From contig JABLXA010000018.1 of the NCBI GenBank assembly GCA_013178415.1, positions 47,497 to 111,496 of the forward strand: DNA of 64,000 nt. The letters run 5' to 3'. How positions within the stretch are numbered: position 1 is the stretch's first letter; each line of letters opens with the position of its first letter. Source of the DNA: Bacillota bacterium (GTDB lineage: Bacteria > Bacillota > SHA-98 > Ch115). Below are positions 50,350 through 61,973 of this stretch, piece after piece. The notes below the pieces were generated by a model, which saw only the letters and a program-made list of their open reading frames with translations, was not told the origin of the DNA and made no database searches. Made by a program: the position numbers and the translations under genes.

Positions 50350-51318
50350 ATGGCGGCCTTCCTTTCTCGCTTTTTCAGAAGGCGAAGTGATATAATACCA
50401 ACCGGTCCTGATAGGAAGGATCCTGATACCCACAGAGCCGCACACACTGAGACCGGATCCAAGCAAACCTACTCTGTACGTCTGGCGGTTTATGACTCCC
50501 TGGCTACTGTGCCCCGGGTGATTGATTTCACATCCGGGGAGATATCACAACTCCTAGATGATCTAGCAAACAAGACCTACTCCCTTTCCCATGAAAGGGG
50601 GGGGAAGATACCGTATGTCGCTATCAAGGAGATCATTGAAAATCTGATGCATGCTGAGTTTAAAGAGGCTGTAATAAGCATATTGCCTGACGGAAATACT
50701 ATAAGGGTTTCAGATCAAGGCCCCGGGATAGCAAACAAAGACCGAGCATTTCTTCCGGGATTTACCACGGCCACCGGTTATATGAAACAATATATTCGGG
50801 GAGTGGGATCAGGCCTGCCCATTGTCAAGGAATCTCTCAATATATCTGGCGGCTCAATAGTCATCGAGGATAATCTCAGAAGCGGATGCGTCGTAACGCT
50901 GAGTCTCTCACAGGGGGGCTCCAGGGATCTCACTTCCGAACAGGATGAAAAGATGGTGATGAAAAGCGGGAAGGAGGAAAATGTAGCTGCACGGCGCACA
51001 TCAAAAACCGTTCCGACGGTGGAAAATCCGGAAACGGGAGATAAATTCGATGAAAAAAGACCTGTGGATATTCCCGTCGATTATGAAAAGCTCAACAGCG
51101 TGCTTTCTCAACGGCAGAAAAAGGTATTTCTTCTGATCGCTGACGTGGGTGAAGCAGGCCCATCCACCGTCGTAAAAGAATTGGATATGAGCCTGAGCAC
51201 TGCATACCGGGACCTCGTGACCTTAGAGGAATATGGGCTCTTGAGTAGCGTGGATAATACAGGTAAGCGGAAACTCACTGAAAAAGGTCTGGCATATCTA
51301 TCCCATATGTTTCAGTGA
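50350..51318 (+). CDS. GHKL ATPase plus winged-helix protein next to dnaA
   Basis: 322 residues. An ATP-binding domain of the histidine-kinase/SpoIIAB type at about 75-200 ([20 protein letters not shown] box, [11 protein letters not shown]1 box, [14 protein letters not shown]2 box) but no HisKA dimerisation domain or phospho-acceptor. After a charged linker (about 200-240) a C-terminal winged helix (about 246-322): [58 protein letters not shown]. It lies between the two clusters of DnaA boxes and 69 bases before dnaA, likely cotranscribed. Role unknown; a switch that senses ATP and binds origin DNA is conceivable. Confidence 0.78.
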   Translation: MAAFLSRFFRRRSDIIPTGPDRKDPDTHRAAHTETGSKQTYSVRLAVYDSLATVPRVIDFTSGEISQLLDDLANKTYSLSHERGGKIPYVAIKEIIENLMHAEFKEAVISILPDGNTIRVSDQGPGIANKDRAFLPGFTTATGYMKQYIRGVGSGLPIVKESLNISGGSIVIEDNLRSGCVVTLSLSQGGSRDLTSEQDEKMVMKSGKEENVAARRTSKTVPTVENPETGDKFDEKRPVDIPVDYEKLNSVLSQRQKKVFLLIADVGEAGPSTVVKELDMSLSTAYRDLVTLEEYGLLSSVDNTGKRKLTEKGLAYLSHMFQ

Positions 51319-51386
51319 TGAAGAGACCCAGGAAGGGAGGCAGGCCGCCGGCAGTCCACCAATGCGGGTACTGGCGGGACCAAATC

Positions 51387-52739
51387 ATGGTCAATGAACT
51401 GACTTCTGTTTGGAACAAGGTGTTAGATATTCTTGCAGGGGAGCTTTCAAAACCGAGCTTCGAAACATGGCTCAAATCTACCACTCCAACTGGGATGGAA
51501 GGTAATACTGTTTTAGTAAAGGTTCCCCATGCATTAGCGCGGGATTGGCTCGAGACAAGATATTCGACATTAGTCCGACGCGCCCTGGAGGCAGTAACCC
51601 ATGAAGAGCTCAACATACGCTTTATAGCCCCGCCGGAGGCTCCCAACAGCACCCCGGTGCCAACCATTTCGGGAGCTGTGTTGGATCATTCTAAGACGCA
51701 GTTCGACGAGCTTTCATCGGCAGCGCTAAACCCAAAGTATACATTCGACACCTTTGTGGTTGGAAATAGCAACCGCTTTGCTCATGCCGCTGCCTTAGCA
51801 GTAGCGGAGGCGCCTGCGCGGGCATATAACCCCCTGTTCATCTATGGGGGAGTCGGCCTAGGAAAAACCCATCTTATGCAGGCGATAGGCCATTATGTAC
51901 TTGAACAATCTCAGCAGAAGGTAGTGTATGTATCCTCAGAAAAATTTACCAATGATCTGATCAACTCTATACGTGATGATAAAACGGTTGAGTTCCGGGA
52001 ACGCTACAGAAATGCCGATGTCCTCCTTGTAGATGATATCCAATTCCTAGCCGGAAAAGAAAGGACACAAGAAGAGTTTTTCCACACTTTCAATGCCCTT
52101 TATGAGGCCAATAAGCAAATAGTGATCTCAAGCGATAGGCCACCTAAAGAGATACCAACCCTTGAGGATCGTTTAAGGTCCCGATTCGAGTGGGGATTGA
52201 TAACGGATATCCAGGCGCCTGATCTTGAAACGCGAATTGCCATCCTAAGGAAGAAAGCAAGCCTCGAGCATCTAGAAGTGCCTGGGGATGTCCTGGTATA
52301 TATAGCCAATCAGATTCACTCAAATATCCGTGAGCTTGAAGGGGCATTGATCAGGGTGATGGCATTTTCATCTTTGAACAATGTACCTGTGACAGTGGAG
52401 TTGGCAAGCCGGGTCCTGAAAGATATGCTCCCTCAAACAAAGAACAAGCAGATCTCCATTGAGTTCATCCAACAGACAGTGGCTGATTTCTTCCAGATAA
52501 GTTTCGAAGAAATGAGGGCTAAGAAGCGCACGCGAAATGTGTCATTCCCACGTCAGATAGCAATGTACCTCGCGAGAGAGTTGACAGAGGCCTCATTGCC
52601 GAAAATAGGCGAAGAATTCGGTGGGAGAGATCACACTACGGTGATTCATGCCTGCGAGAAGATCCAGAGCGAAAGCCAGACGGACGCAGCGCTGGCCAAT
52701 ATCCTGAAGGAGATTATAGCAAGACTGAGGAATTCCTAA
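51387..52739 (+). CDS. dnaA: Replication initiator DnaA
   Basis: About 450 residues from ATG 51387 ([12 protein letters not shown]); the frame is open from 51315 but upstream residues are not conserved. Domain I ([20 protein letters not shown]), AAA+ with Walker [18 protein letters not shown], Walker [12 protein letters not shown], and domain IV signature [15 protein letters not shown]. Binds TTATCCACA boxes of the flanking clusters and melts the origin. It is likely autoregulated by the second cluster downstream. Confidence 0.98.
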   Translation: MVNELTSVWNKVLDILAGELSKPSFETWLKSTTPTGMEGNTVLVKVPHALARDWLETRYSTLVRRALEAVTHEELNIRFIAPPEAPNSTPVPTISGAVLDHSKTQFDELSSAALNPKYTFDTFVVGNSNRFAHAAALAVAEAPARAYNPLFIYGGVGLGKTHLMQAIGHYVLEQSQQKVVYVSSEKFTNDLINSIRDDKTVEFRERYRNADVLLVDDIQFLAGKERTQEEFFHTFNALYEANKQIVISSDRPPKEIPTLEDRLRSRFEWGLITDIQAPDLETRIAILRKKASLEHLEVPGDVLVYIANQIHSNIRELEGALIRVMAFSSLNNVPVTVELASRVLKDMLPQTKNKQISIEFIQQTVADFFQISFEEMRAKKRTRNVSFPRQIAMYLARELTEASLPKIGEEFGGRDHTTVIHACEKIQSESQTDAALANILKEIIARLRNS

Positions 52740-52762
52740 ATCCCATACTATAATTAGGTGCA

Positions 52763-52887
52763 TTATTCACACCAAACGGGGAAAACCCTTAGGATATCTT
52801 GTGGACAACCTGTGAATAAGTTCCGATCATTTATTCAATGTTGATAATGTGGAATATCTAGGTATATAATCCACATGGTTATCCACT
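52763..52887. promoter_or_regulatory. Second DnaA-box cluster, between dnaA and dnaN (oriC, part 2)
   Basis: TTATTCACA at 52763-52771, its inverse TGTGAATAA at 52811-52819, TAATCCACA at 52867-52875, TTATCCACT at 52879-52887 and a TTGTGGACAA at about 52799. All are one base from the consensus box. The dnaA-dnaN gap holds the unwinding side of the origin in Bacillus; here it is 270 bases and AT-rich with a TATATAAT stretch (52864-52870). Confidence 0.8.
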
Positions 52888-53013
52888 ATGGAATCTCTGT
52901 CAACCCTATGTCTTAGACCCATTATCAACAAATTCACATGTACTACTCCGAGTACGACGAAAAGCTTTGTATAGTATCTGATAGAAGTACGCGAGATAAG
53001 GGGACGTGATCAG

Positions 53014-54120
53014 ATGAGATTTTCCTGCAATTCAGCCAATTTGGCCTCTGGAATACAGATTGTGACCAGAATTATCTCGTCAAAGACAACTCTTCCGATA
53101 CTCTCAGGGATCATGCTAGATGCCTCAGAGGGCGATTTACGGTTGGCCACGAGCGATTTGGAAATCAGTATGGAAACACGAATTGAAGCCGAAATTTCCG
53201 AGCCTGGGCGATGTGTATTGCCGGCCAAATACATATCTGAACTGGTAAGGCGACTTCCCAATTTGGGAGTTACATTCACCTCTGCAGCGAACCTTGGCCC
53301 TGTTCAAATAAGCTGTAATAGTGCCGAATACTTGGTGAATTCTATGGATCCTGATCAGTTCCCACTTTTGCCTGAGGTGCCAATGGAAATGACATTCAGG
53401 ATCCCTAGTGAGATCCTCTCGGAGCTCACTAGGAGGACCGCATATGCTGCCGCCATTGCTGATGCTAGGGCCTTCCTTTCAGGGATTTTAATCGAAGCAT
53501 CTTCGGGGATGCTATCTATGGTCGCCACAGATACCTTTAGATTGTCATTCGTGACGGCAAAAGTTGACGGGATTTCCGGGGAATTAAAAGGGATCATAGT
53601 CCCGGCAAAGGTATTGGTTGAGGTCACTAGACTCGCAGGCAACCTATCTGATAAGGTAGGGATCGCCATAGGAGAGAATAGAAGTGAATTCACCTTCGGT
53701 ACCACGAGGATTATATCTCGCTTGATCGAGGGAAGATTCCCCAACTACCGTCAGGTGATTCCAAATGGCCATATTGCAAGGATTAAGATCTCCTCAAGGC
53801 AATTCCTTGAAATGGTCGATCGGGTTTCTCTCCTCGTAAGAGATGATATTGGATCGGTAAAGCTGTCAGTTGCTGGCGGCGTTCTTACAGTCACAGCGAA
53901 TAGCCCGGATCTTGGGCGCGCAAAGGAAGAGATATCCGTTGACCATGAGGGTGAGGATGCGGAGGTCGCGCTTAAGGCTTCATATATCCTGGATGCCTTG
54001 AAGGCTATTGAGTCCGAGAATGTTATATTTGATATGACAGGTGCTATGAGTCCTGTAAGTATTCAAGGTGAACAAGAGGAAGACGGCCTCCACCTCATAA
54101 TGCCGCTTACCACCGCGTAG
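53014..54120 (+). CDS. dnaN: DNA polymerase III beta subunit (sliding clamp)
   Basis: 368 residues, normal length, three repeats of the clamp fold. ATG 53014 is preceded by GGGGACG. Typical pieces: VLPAKYISELVRRLPN, LSGILIEASSGMLSMVATDTFRLS, FGTTRIISRLIEGRFPNYRQVIP and C-terminal LIMPLTTA (with the hydrophobic ends of the clamp). Followed by S4 protein, recF. Confidence 0.98.
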   Translation: MRFSCNSANLASGIQIVTRIISSKTTLPILSGIMLDASEGDLRLATSDLEISMETRIEAEISEPGRCVLPAKYISELVRRLPNLGVTFTSAANLGPVQISCNSAEYLVNSMDPDQFPLLPEVPMEMTFRIPSEILSELTRRTAYAAAIADARAFLSGILIEASSGMLSMVATDTFRLSFVTAKVDGISGELKGIIVPAKVLVEVTRLAGNLSDKVGIAIGENRSEFTFGTTRIISRLIEGRFPNYRQVIPNGHIARIKISSRQFLEMVDRVSLLVRDDIGSVKLSVAGGVLTVTANSPDLGRAKEEISVDHEGEDAEVALKASYILDALKAIESENVIFDMTGAMSPVSIQGEQEEDGLHLIMPLTTA

Positions 54121-54131
54121 AAGGTGCTTTT

Positions 54132-54353
54132 ATGATTACTGATATTGAGATTCAGACGGATAAGATAACACTTGAGCAATTATTGAAGTTCTCAGGCTAC
54201 GTATCTACTGGTGGCCAGGCCAAGATACTCATACAGTCGGGCAAGGTCAGGGTGAATGGGCAGATTGAAACAAGACGGGGTAGAAAACTCGTGCCTGGAG
54301 ATATTGTGGATCTTGGAGATGAGCTGAAGATTTTCCGCGTTACTAGGCATTAA
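54132..54353 (+). CDS. S4-domain RNA-binding protein (YaaA/RlbA)
   Basis: 73 residues. An S4 RNA-binding domain: ITLEQLLKFSGYVSTGGQAK, ILIQSGKVRVNGQIETRRG, RKLVPGDIVDLGDELKIF. Always lies between dnaN and recF in Bacillota; linked to ribosome large-subunit assembly in B. subtilis. 11 bases after dnaN, 5 before recF. Confidence 0.94.
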   Translation: MITDIEIQTDKITLEQLLKFSGYVSTGGQAKILIQSGKVRVNGQIETRRGRKLVPGDIVDLGDELKIFRVTRH

Positions 54354-54358
54354 AGATT

Positions 54359-55456
54359 ATGGCAGTTGAACGTATCTTCATTTACAATTTTAGAAATTAT
54401 GAGAAACTAGATCTTGAGATTGAGGGTGCCATAAATCTTTTCCTGGGAAACAATGCTCAGGGAAAGACGAATCTGCTTGAGGCCCTAGAGATGGCAGTTA
54501 CATCGCGTTCTCATCGCACGAGCCGGGATGCCGAACTCATCAAGTGGGGTGCCCAAGGTTATTATATAAAAGCTAAGCTCAGGGTAGACCATACCACAGC
54601 CGTAGTGGAAATTGGGTATTCGTCCGATAAAGGGCGGGCGATAAGGGTTGATGGGCAAATAGTGCGTGGGGCCAACGGATTTTTCCCCGGTGCCGCAGTC
54701 GTATTCAGCCCAGATGATCTATCCCTGATCAAGGGGACGCCTGCCCTACGTAGAAAATACCTCGATTCTCTCGCGGTTCAAGTCAACCCAGGTTTTCAGG
54801 CCCAACTCTCGGCCTTCCAAAGGATACTGTTTCAGCGCAACTCCATTCTAAAGCATGGGGAAGGCATGAATGATGTAGTTCTAGGGGTATGGGATGAGCA
54901 GCTAGCTGCTCGGGCCGCCAAAGTGATCAACGGCAGGATGGCCGTTCTCAGAGAACTCCGACCGCTTGTCCAGGAAGAGCATAAGAGGTTGGGGAATAAT
55001 AAAGATATCAGCATGTCCTATGATTCTTCATTGGGGATTCATGGCAATGATCAGAGCATTGATGCTGACACCATACTTGAAAGGATTTTAGAGGCCCGTG
55101 AGGATGACCGCGTCAATCGGTATACGACCGTCGGGCCCCATCGTGATGATCTGATCGTGACTGTAGACGGGACAGACCTACGGGTGTATGGATCACAAGG
55201 CCAGCAAAGAGCCGCTGTTTTGGCGCTCAAACTTGCTGAGGTCAGACTCTTGGAGAGGGCTAAAGAATATTCACCTATCCTTCTCCTGGATGATGTCTTC
55301 TCAGAGCTGGATACGCATCACAGGCAAGCGCTTGCCCGTGCCATGGGCGATTGCTCACAGGCCTTTATTACTGCTACAGATTTGGATTCCTTGCCAAATG
55401 AAATAGGACAGGCATCTATTTATTATATTCATGATGGTTCCGTTGGGAGAGGGTGA
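54359..55456 (+). CDS. recF: DNA replication and repair protein RecF
   Basis: 365 residues. Walker A GNNAQGKTNLLEALEM, signature GSQGQQRAAVLALKLAEV, Walker B ILLLDDVFSELD. SMC-like ATPase that loads RecA at gaps. ATG 54359 follows the S4 gene with no clear binding site, so it is probably coupled to it. Confidence 0.97.
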   Translation: MAVERIFIYNFRNYEKLDLEIEGAINLFLGNNAQGKTNLLEALEMAVTSRSHRTSRDAELIKWGAQGYYIKAKLRVDHTTAVVEIGYSSDKGRAIRVDGQIVRGANGFFPGAAVVFSPDDLSLIKGTPALRRKYLDSLAVQVNPGFQAQLSAFQRILFQRNSILKHGEGMNDVVLGVWDEQLAARAAKVINGRMAVLRELRPLVQEEHKRLGNNKDISMSYDSSLGIHGNDQSIDADTILERILEAREDDRVNRYTTVGPHRDDLIVTVDGTDLRVYGSQGQQRAAVLALKLAEVRLLERAKEYSPILLLDDVFSELDTHHRQALARAMGDCSQAFITATDLDSLPNEIGQASIYYIHDGSVGRG

Positions 55457-55572
55457 AGATTTATACTAATCTATAGTTCCTAGATTTGCCATTTCTCCCA
55501 CAAAAGGAGGGTACCGGGCGGCAGTCCCCTTGTCCACGGAATAGTGGATATTTTTGCCGCGGATATCTATCG

Positions 55573-56103
55573 ATGAGAAGATGTACTACGCCTGTCCCTA
55601 TAGCTCAGGCCCTCAGGGCGAATATTCAAAGGCTCGGCATTGCAAAGCGTATCAAAGAGGGACTTGTGATCTATAAATGGAAGTCCATGGTTGGTCCAGA
55701 AATCGCAAGAATAGCCGTTCCTTTGCTGGTAAAAAATGGCGTCCTATGGATAAGAGTCAAGAATAATATATGGGCAAATGAGCTTTCTTTGTTTATCCCA
55801 AACCTTATGAAGAAAATCGCCAGGCAGATAGGCAAGGATATCGTGAAAGAGATTCGATTCAAAGTGGATTCCTGTATCCTGGAAAGATCTGATGGAGAAT
55901 GCCATATGGAACAAGCCAGCAGCGAGGAAGATAACCCAGGGTCGGGCGGCACCTTTCTCCGACAAATCATTGAGCCGGAGGATTTGAAATTCGCGGATTC
56001 TATTTGCAAAGCTATCGCTGATGATAGACTGCGGCAGACTTTTTCGAATTTCATTTTGACCGCTCGGGCTATCCAGAAGCATAAGACTGTGAGTGATAAA
56101 TGA
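55573..56103 (+). CDS. DUF721 (DciA-like) protein
   Basis: 176 residues from ATG 55573 (the frame is open from 55486, but residues before are not conserved). KH-like DciA core IYKWKSMVGPEIARIAVPLL, VKNGVLWIRVKNNIWANELS and LFIPNLMKKI; polar C-terminus. DUF721 proteins near recF are typical; the DciA family loads the replicative helicase in many bacteria, though Firmicutes use DnaB/DnaD/DnaI, so its role here is unclear. Confidence 0.82.
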   Translation: MRRCTTPVPIAQALRANIQRLGIAKRIKEGLVIYKWKSMVGPEIARIAVPLLVKNGVLWIRVKNNIWANELSLFIPNLMKKIARQIGKDIVKEIRFKVDSCILERSDGECHMEQASSEEDNPGSGGTFLRQIIEPEDLKFADSICKAIADDRLRQTFSNFILTARAIQKHKTVSDK

Positions 56104-56137
56104 AATGGTCTTATCAGGAAGGAGACTTGATTTTATA

Positions 56138-56434
56138 ATGTTCATTCATCTTGGTGGAGATGTTGCAATAACGGGTGATGAATTCATAGCAGTGATTGAC
56201 ATTAGCGCCATAAGGAGAACCCCCACGATCGATGAATACCTGACGGCCGCAAGAGCAAAAGGGACCCTTGTAGATCTATCTGACGGGATCCCAAAGGCAA
56301 TCGTTATTACTAGAGATAAGGTTTACCTCTCTCCGATATCCCCGGTGACGTTGAAACGACGCGCGGAGGGGCTTGTTGCCGTTACGGGAGACTATTTCAC
56401 TGATGACTCCGAGACTGGCGACAGCAAGGATTAA
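56138..56434 (+). CDS. remB: RemB/YaaB (DUF370) regulatory protein
   Basis: 98 residues from ATG 56138, MFIHLGGDVAITGDEFIAVI. The start matches the RemB signature; an earlier ATG (56093) overlaps the DUF721 gene. Extracellular matrix regulator in Bacillus. A GGAAGGAG lies upstream. Typical recF-remB-gyrB order. Confidence 0.9.
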   Translation: MFIHLGGDVAITGDEFIAVIDISAIRRTPTIDEYLTAARAKGTLVDLSDGIPKAIVITRDKVYLSPISPVTLKRRAEGLVAVTGDYFTDDSETGDSKD

Positions 56435-56663
56435 GTATCTTTTCTAATGCCGGGGGTTCCCGATGGGCATACATCGGATGGCAATGGACATAGAACATCT
56501 GTTCTGATAAAATCGTGTATGGGAGTAGGATCCATATATCACTTGTTTGTAATCTCGTCATTATTCATAAAGTATCCTCACATTGTTGCAACATCAAGGG
56601 ATTTGAAGTACACCGTTCATAGAGGGGAGGAGCCTGCCTCACATCAGGCGTAATGCCAAATGA

Positions 56664-58643
<1,980 letters not shown>

Positions 58644-58654
58644 GCTCTACGGTG

Positions 58655-58760
58655 GTATTCATCTTTGAGGTGGACCTCCATGCTGCTGAGACGGCAGCAT
58701 CAGAAAGATGAACATGACAGCGATTCATTTATGGGACAGCCGCGACGGATGTTCATCTTC
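58655..58760 (+). repeat. Two-hairpin repeat copy between gyrB and gyrA
   Basis: Outer stem TTCATCTTT ... AAAGATGAA (58658-58666 with 58703-58711, approximate), inner stem ATGCTGC ... GCAGCAT, asymmetric inner loop GAGGTGGACCTCC, followed by a second pair TGAACATGACAGCGATTCAT. Single unit of the family at 35.2 kb. It lies in the 157-base spacer. Confidence 0.7.
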
Positions 58761-58800
58761 TGCCTTTAGAGTCTGTACGTTAGAAAGGTCAGTGATGTGA

Positions 58801-61248
58801 TTGGCTCTTGAAAAAGGTGGTAAAATCATTCCAATAGATCTGCATCAAGAAATGAAGAGGTCTTATCTCCTCTACTCGATGAGCGTTATCGTCGGCAGGG
58901 CTTTACCTGATGTCCGGGATGGACTCAAGCCTATTCACAGGCGCATCCTTTATGCTATGAAGGAGTTGGGATTGACCCCGGAAAAGCCCTACAAGAAATC
59001 CGCCACTATAGTCGGTGAAGTAATGGGCAAATATCATCCCCATGGAGATGCGGCTATTTACGAGACCCTAGTAAGGATGGCACAGGATTTTTCCCAGCGG
59101 TATATTCTGGTCGATGGCCATGGGAATTTTGGTTCAGTGGACGGAGATCCTCCTGCAGCGATGCGGTATACGGAAGCCAGAATGGCCCGGATTACTATGG
59201 AGCTCCTAGCCGACATAGACAAGGAGACAGTTGATTTCGGTCCAAACTTCGATAATTCCTTAAAGGAGCCATTAGTGCTTCCATCAAGGTTCCCTAATTT
59301 GTTGGTAAATGGTTCCTCAGGTATAGCTGTCGGCATGGCGACGAATATCCCTCCTCATAACCTGGCCGAGGTTATTGATGCATGTGTTGCGTTACTTGAC
59401 CGGCCAGACATGACTATTGATGAGATTATGGAATTCATCAAGGGGCCTGACTTCCCCACCTATGGGCTTATCCTCGGCAAGGAGGGGATCCGCAGCGCAT
59501 ATCATAATGGGCGAGGAAGCATAAAGGTGCGGGCAAAGGCTGAGATCGAACAGGGTCATGGAGGGAAAACAAGAATCATAGTGACGGAATTGCCGTACCA
59601 AGTTAATAAGGCGAACCTGATACAGGATATAGCAAACCTTGTTCGTGAACGCAAAATCGATGGAATTTCCGACCTCAGGGATGAATCTGACAGATCAGGA
59701 ATGCGAATAGTTATTGAGCTTCGAAGGGACGCCACTCCGAATGTCGTTTTGAATCAGCTATACAAGCATACGAAGATGCAAGATACCTTCGGGGTCATAA
59801 TGTTGGTCTTGGTAGAGGGCAAGCCGCGGGTGCTCAACCTTAAGCAGGTCCTAGAATTCTATCTCAAGCATCAGGAGGAAATCGTAACCAGGCGAACTCG
59901 ATTTGACCTGCGAAAAGCTGAGGAAAGGGCGCATATCTTGGAGGGGTTGAGGATCGCCCTATCCCATCTTGATGAAGTCATCAGGCTCATAAGGCAGTCT
60001 GAGACGCCAGAGACTGCGAAGAAGGCGTTGATGGCGCAGTTGGGCCTGTCTGAAAAACAAGCACAGGCTATCCTTGATATGAGGCTCCAAAGGTTGACGG
60101 GGTTGGAGCGAGATAAGATAGAGAGCGAGTATAATGAGGTAACGGCCTTGATTCAGAAGCTTAGGGCGATCCTAGCTGATGAGTCAAAGGTCCGTCAGGT
60201 GGTCAAAGAGGAATTGCTTGCAATAAAGCAGAAATATGCTGATCCCAGAAGAACGCAGATCTTGCCTGGCGAGGATGCGGGATTTGAATTGGAGGATCTG
60301 ATAGCTGAAGAGGATGTGGTGATCACCCTTACTCACAATGGATATGTAAAGAGGCTGCCCGTCTCGACTTACAAGAATCAACGTCGGGGCGGAAAAGGTG
60401 TCACTGCCCTCATAACCAAAGAAGACGATTATGTTGAGCATTTCTCGGTGGCTTCAACACATGATTTCATACTATTCTTTACTGATAAAGGAAAGGTATA
60501 CAGTGCTAGGGCCTATGATATACCAGAGGCTTCCCGCCAGGCGAGAGGCACAGCTATACTTAATTTGATCTCTTTGTCCGCGAATGAGATTATCAGGGCC
60601 GTCATTCCTGTAAGAGAATTTTCTGATGAGAAGTATGTGGTAATGGTCACGAAGCGGGGACTCATTAAGAAGTCCCGCCTTTCGGAATTCCAATCCGCGA
60701 GGCGAAGCGGCATCATCGGAATTTCCCTGGAAGACGGCGATGATTTGGTGGAGGTTAAGCTCACAGATGGGGCTCAGGAGATCATCCTCGTCACCGCCGG
60801 AGGCCTGGCATTGAGATTCCCGGAGGAAGAGGTCCGCCCCATGGGTAGGTCATCCAAGGGAGTGAAAGGTATAAGACTGAGAGCAGATGACTATGTGGTG
60901 GGGATGGATATCGCAAGGCCCGAATCCGAGCTCTTGGTAGTTACAAAAAGAGGCTATGGGAAGAGGACCCCACTTTCAGAATATCGAGTCCAGGGAAGGG
61001 GCGGGAAGGGAATAAAAACCCTCAATGTGACACAGAAGAATGGCCCTATCGCGGCCCTAAAGGTAGTCCAGGAACAAAATGAAATAATGATCATATCAGC
61101 TGGCGGTACTGTGATCCGGATGAACGTGCAAGAGGTGCCTTCTGCAGGCCGGGCCACCCAGGGGGTCAGACTGATGCGTACAGACGGTGATGATTTGGTT
61201 AGCGCAGTTGCACAGGTATCTGTTCACGACGAAAGATCGGGGGGCTAA
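58801..61248 (+). CDS. gyrA: DNA gyrase subunit A
   Basis: 815 residues from TTG 58801 (AAAGG about 12 bases upstream). Breakage-reunion domain with active-site Tyr in AMRYTEARM, and [23 protein letters not shown]. At the two positions of common fluoroquinolone resistance (Ser83, Asp87 in E. coli) it has Ala and Glu. C-terminal beta-pinwheel with six GyrA-box-like repeats including GQRRGGKG-like [11 protein letters not shown]. Ends [15 protein letters not shown]. Typical. Confidence 0.97.
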   Translation: MALEKGGKIIPIDLHQEMKRSYLLYSMSVIVGRALPDVRDGLKPIHRRILYAMKELGLTPEKPYKKSATIVGEVMGKYHPHGDAAIYETLVRMAQDFSQRYILVDGHGNFGSVDGDPPAAMRYTEARMARITMELLADIDKETVDFGPNFDNSLKEPLVLPSRFPNLLVNGSSGIAVGMATNIPPHNLAEVIDACVALLDRPDMTIDEIMEFIKGPDFPTYGLILGKEGIRSAYHNGRGSIKVRAKAEIEQGHGGKTRIIVTELPYQVNKANLIQDIANLVRERKIDGISDLRDESDRSGMRIVIELRRDATPNVVLNQLYKHTKMQDTFGVIMLVLVEGKPRVLNLKQVLEFYLKHQEEIVTRRTRFDLRKAEERAHILEGLRIALSHLDEVIRLIRQSETPETAKKALMAQLGLSEKQAQAILDMRLQRLTGLERDKIESEYNEVTALIQKLRAILADESKVRQVVKEELLAIKQKYADPRRTQILPGEDAGFELEDLIAEEDVVITLTHNGYVKRLPVSTYKNQRRGGKGVTALITKEDDYVEHFSVASTHDFILFFTDKGKVYSARAYDIPEASRQARGTAILNLISLSANEIIRAVIPVREFSDEKYVVMVTKRGLIKKSRLSEFQSARRSGIIGISLEDGDDLVEVKLTDGAQEIILVTAGGLALRFPEEEVRPMGRSSKGVKGIRLRADDYVVGMDIARPESELLVVTKRGYGKRTPLSEYRVQGRGGKGIKTLNVTQKNGPIAALKVVQEQNEIMIISAGGTVIRMNVQEVPSAGRATQGVRLMRTDGDDLVSAVAQVSVHDERSGG

Positions 61249-61310
61249 TATGGGTTTTAGGCATGCCAGGATGTGCGCTTTGAGCATCTTCGAAGGTGGG
61301 CGCATGGTTC

Positions 61311-61865
61311 ATGGGCTATGAAGTCTTCGATCATACGGCTGATATCGGCATCAGGGTATGGGGAGAGTCTCTAGAAGACCTTTTCGAAACCGCTGGACGA
61401 TCTTTGCTTGTTATAGCAGCTCCTAGGATTTTGGTGCAGCCGATTCAACACAGGCATATCATGGTAGAAGCCGATGATCTTGAGGCCCTTCTCGTTAATT
61501 GGCTTTCGGAGATTCTCTATCTTCTTTATGTCGAAAGCTTCTTTCCGGTTACAATAACGGCACATATAAATGGCATATCGACGGAGATTCATCCGGACAT
61601 AGAGGATTCAGATAGATCAGAGGCCCCTTCACGTGGGCCAAAGGGAGGGGCTCCGTCTGAGTCTGGGCCAGGATTGAGCGTCGAGGGAGTACTCTCTGGT
61701 GAGATCATGGATAGGGAACGCCGTTCCCTGCTTGAAGTGGAGATCAAGGCTGTCACATACCATCTACTCAAGGTTGAGAGGCTAGATTGTAAAGGCAGGG
61801 CCGATAGGATGAAAGTACCCGACCAGCGGGCGGTTTGGTTTGCGCAATTTATCCTAGATATATGA
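61311..61865 (+). CDS. Archease
   Basis: About 184 residues from ATG 61311 (MGYEVFDHT); GTG 61296 is the other choice. Archease pattern: FDHTADIGIRVWGESLEDLF at the start, NWLSEILYLLYVESFF, and EIKAVTYHLLKVER, then AVWFAQFILDI. A 25-residue low-complexity insert (SEAPSRGPKGGAPSES) near 106-130 sits in the middle loop. Chaperone that guanylates/activates RtcB, whose gene follows 108 bases later. Confidence 0.94.
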   Translation: MGYEVFDHTADIGIRVWGESLEDLFETAGRSLLVIAAPRILVQPIQHRHIMVEADDLEALLVNWLSEILYLLYVESFFPVTITAHINGISTEIHPDIEDSDRSEAPSRGPKGGAPSESGPGLSVEGVLSGEIMDRERRSLLEVEIKAVTYHLLKVERLDCKGRADRMKVPDQRAVWFAQFILDI

Positions 61866-61973
61866 GCTGATCAAGGGGGCAGAATATATACGATCTAACT
61901 TGTCCAAATTCCTTTCGCATATGAGAATAGCGGGGGATCTCATTCCCCGCATGAAGTCTGGAGGAATGACTCC

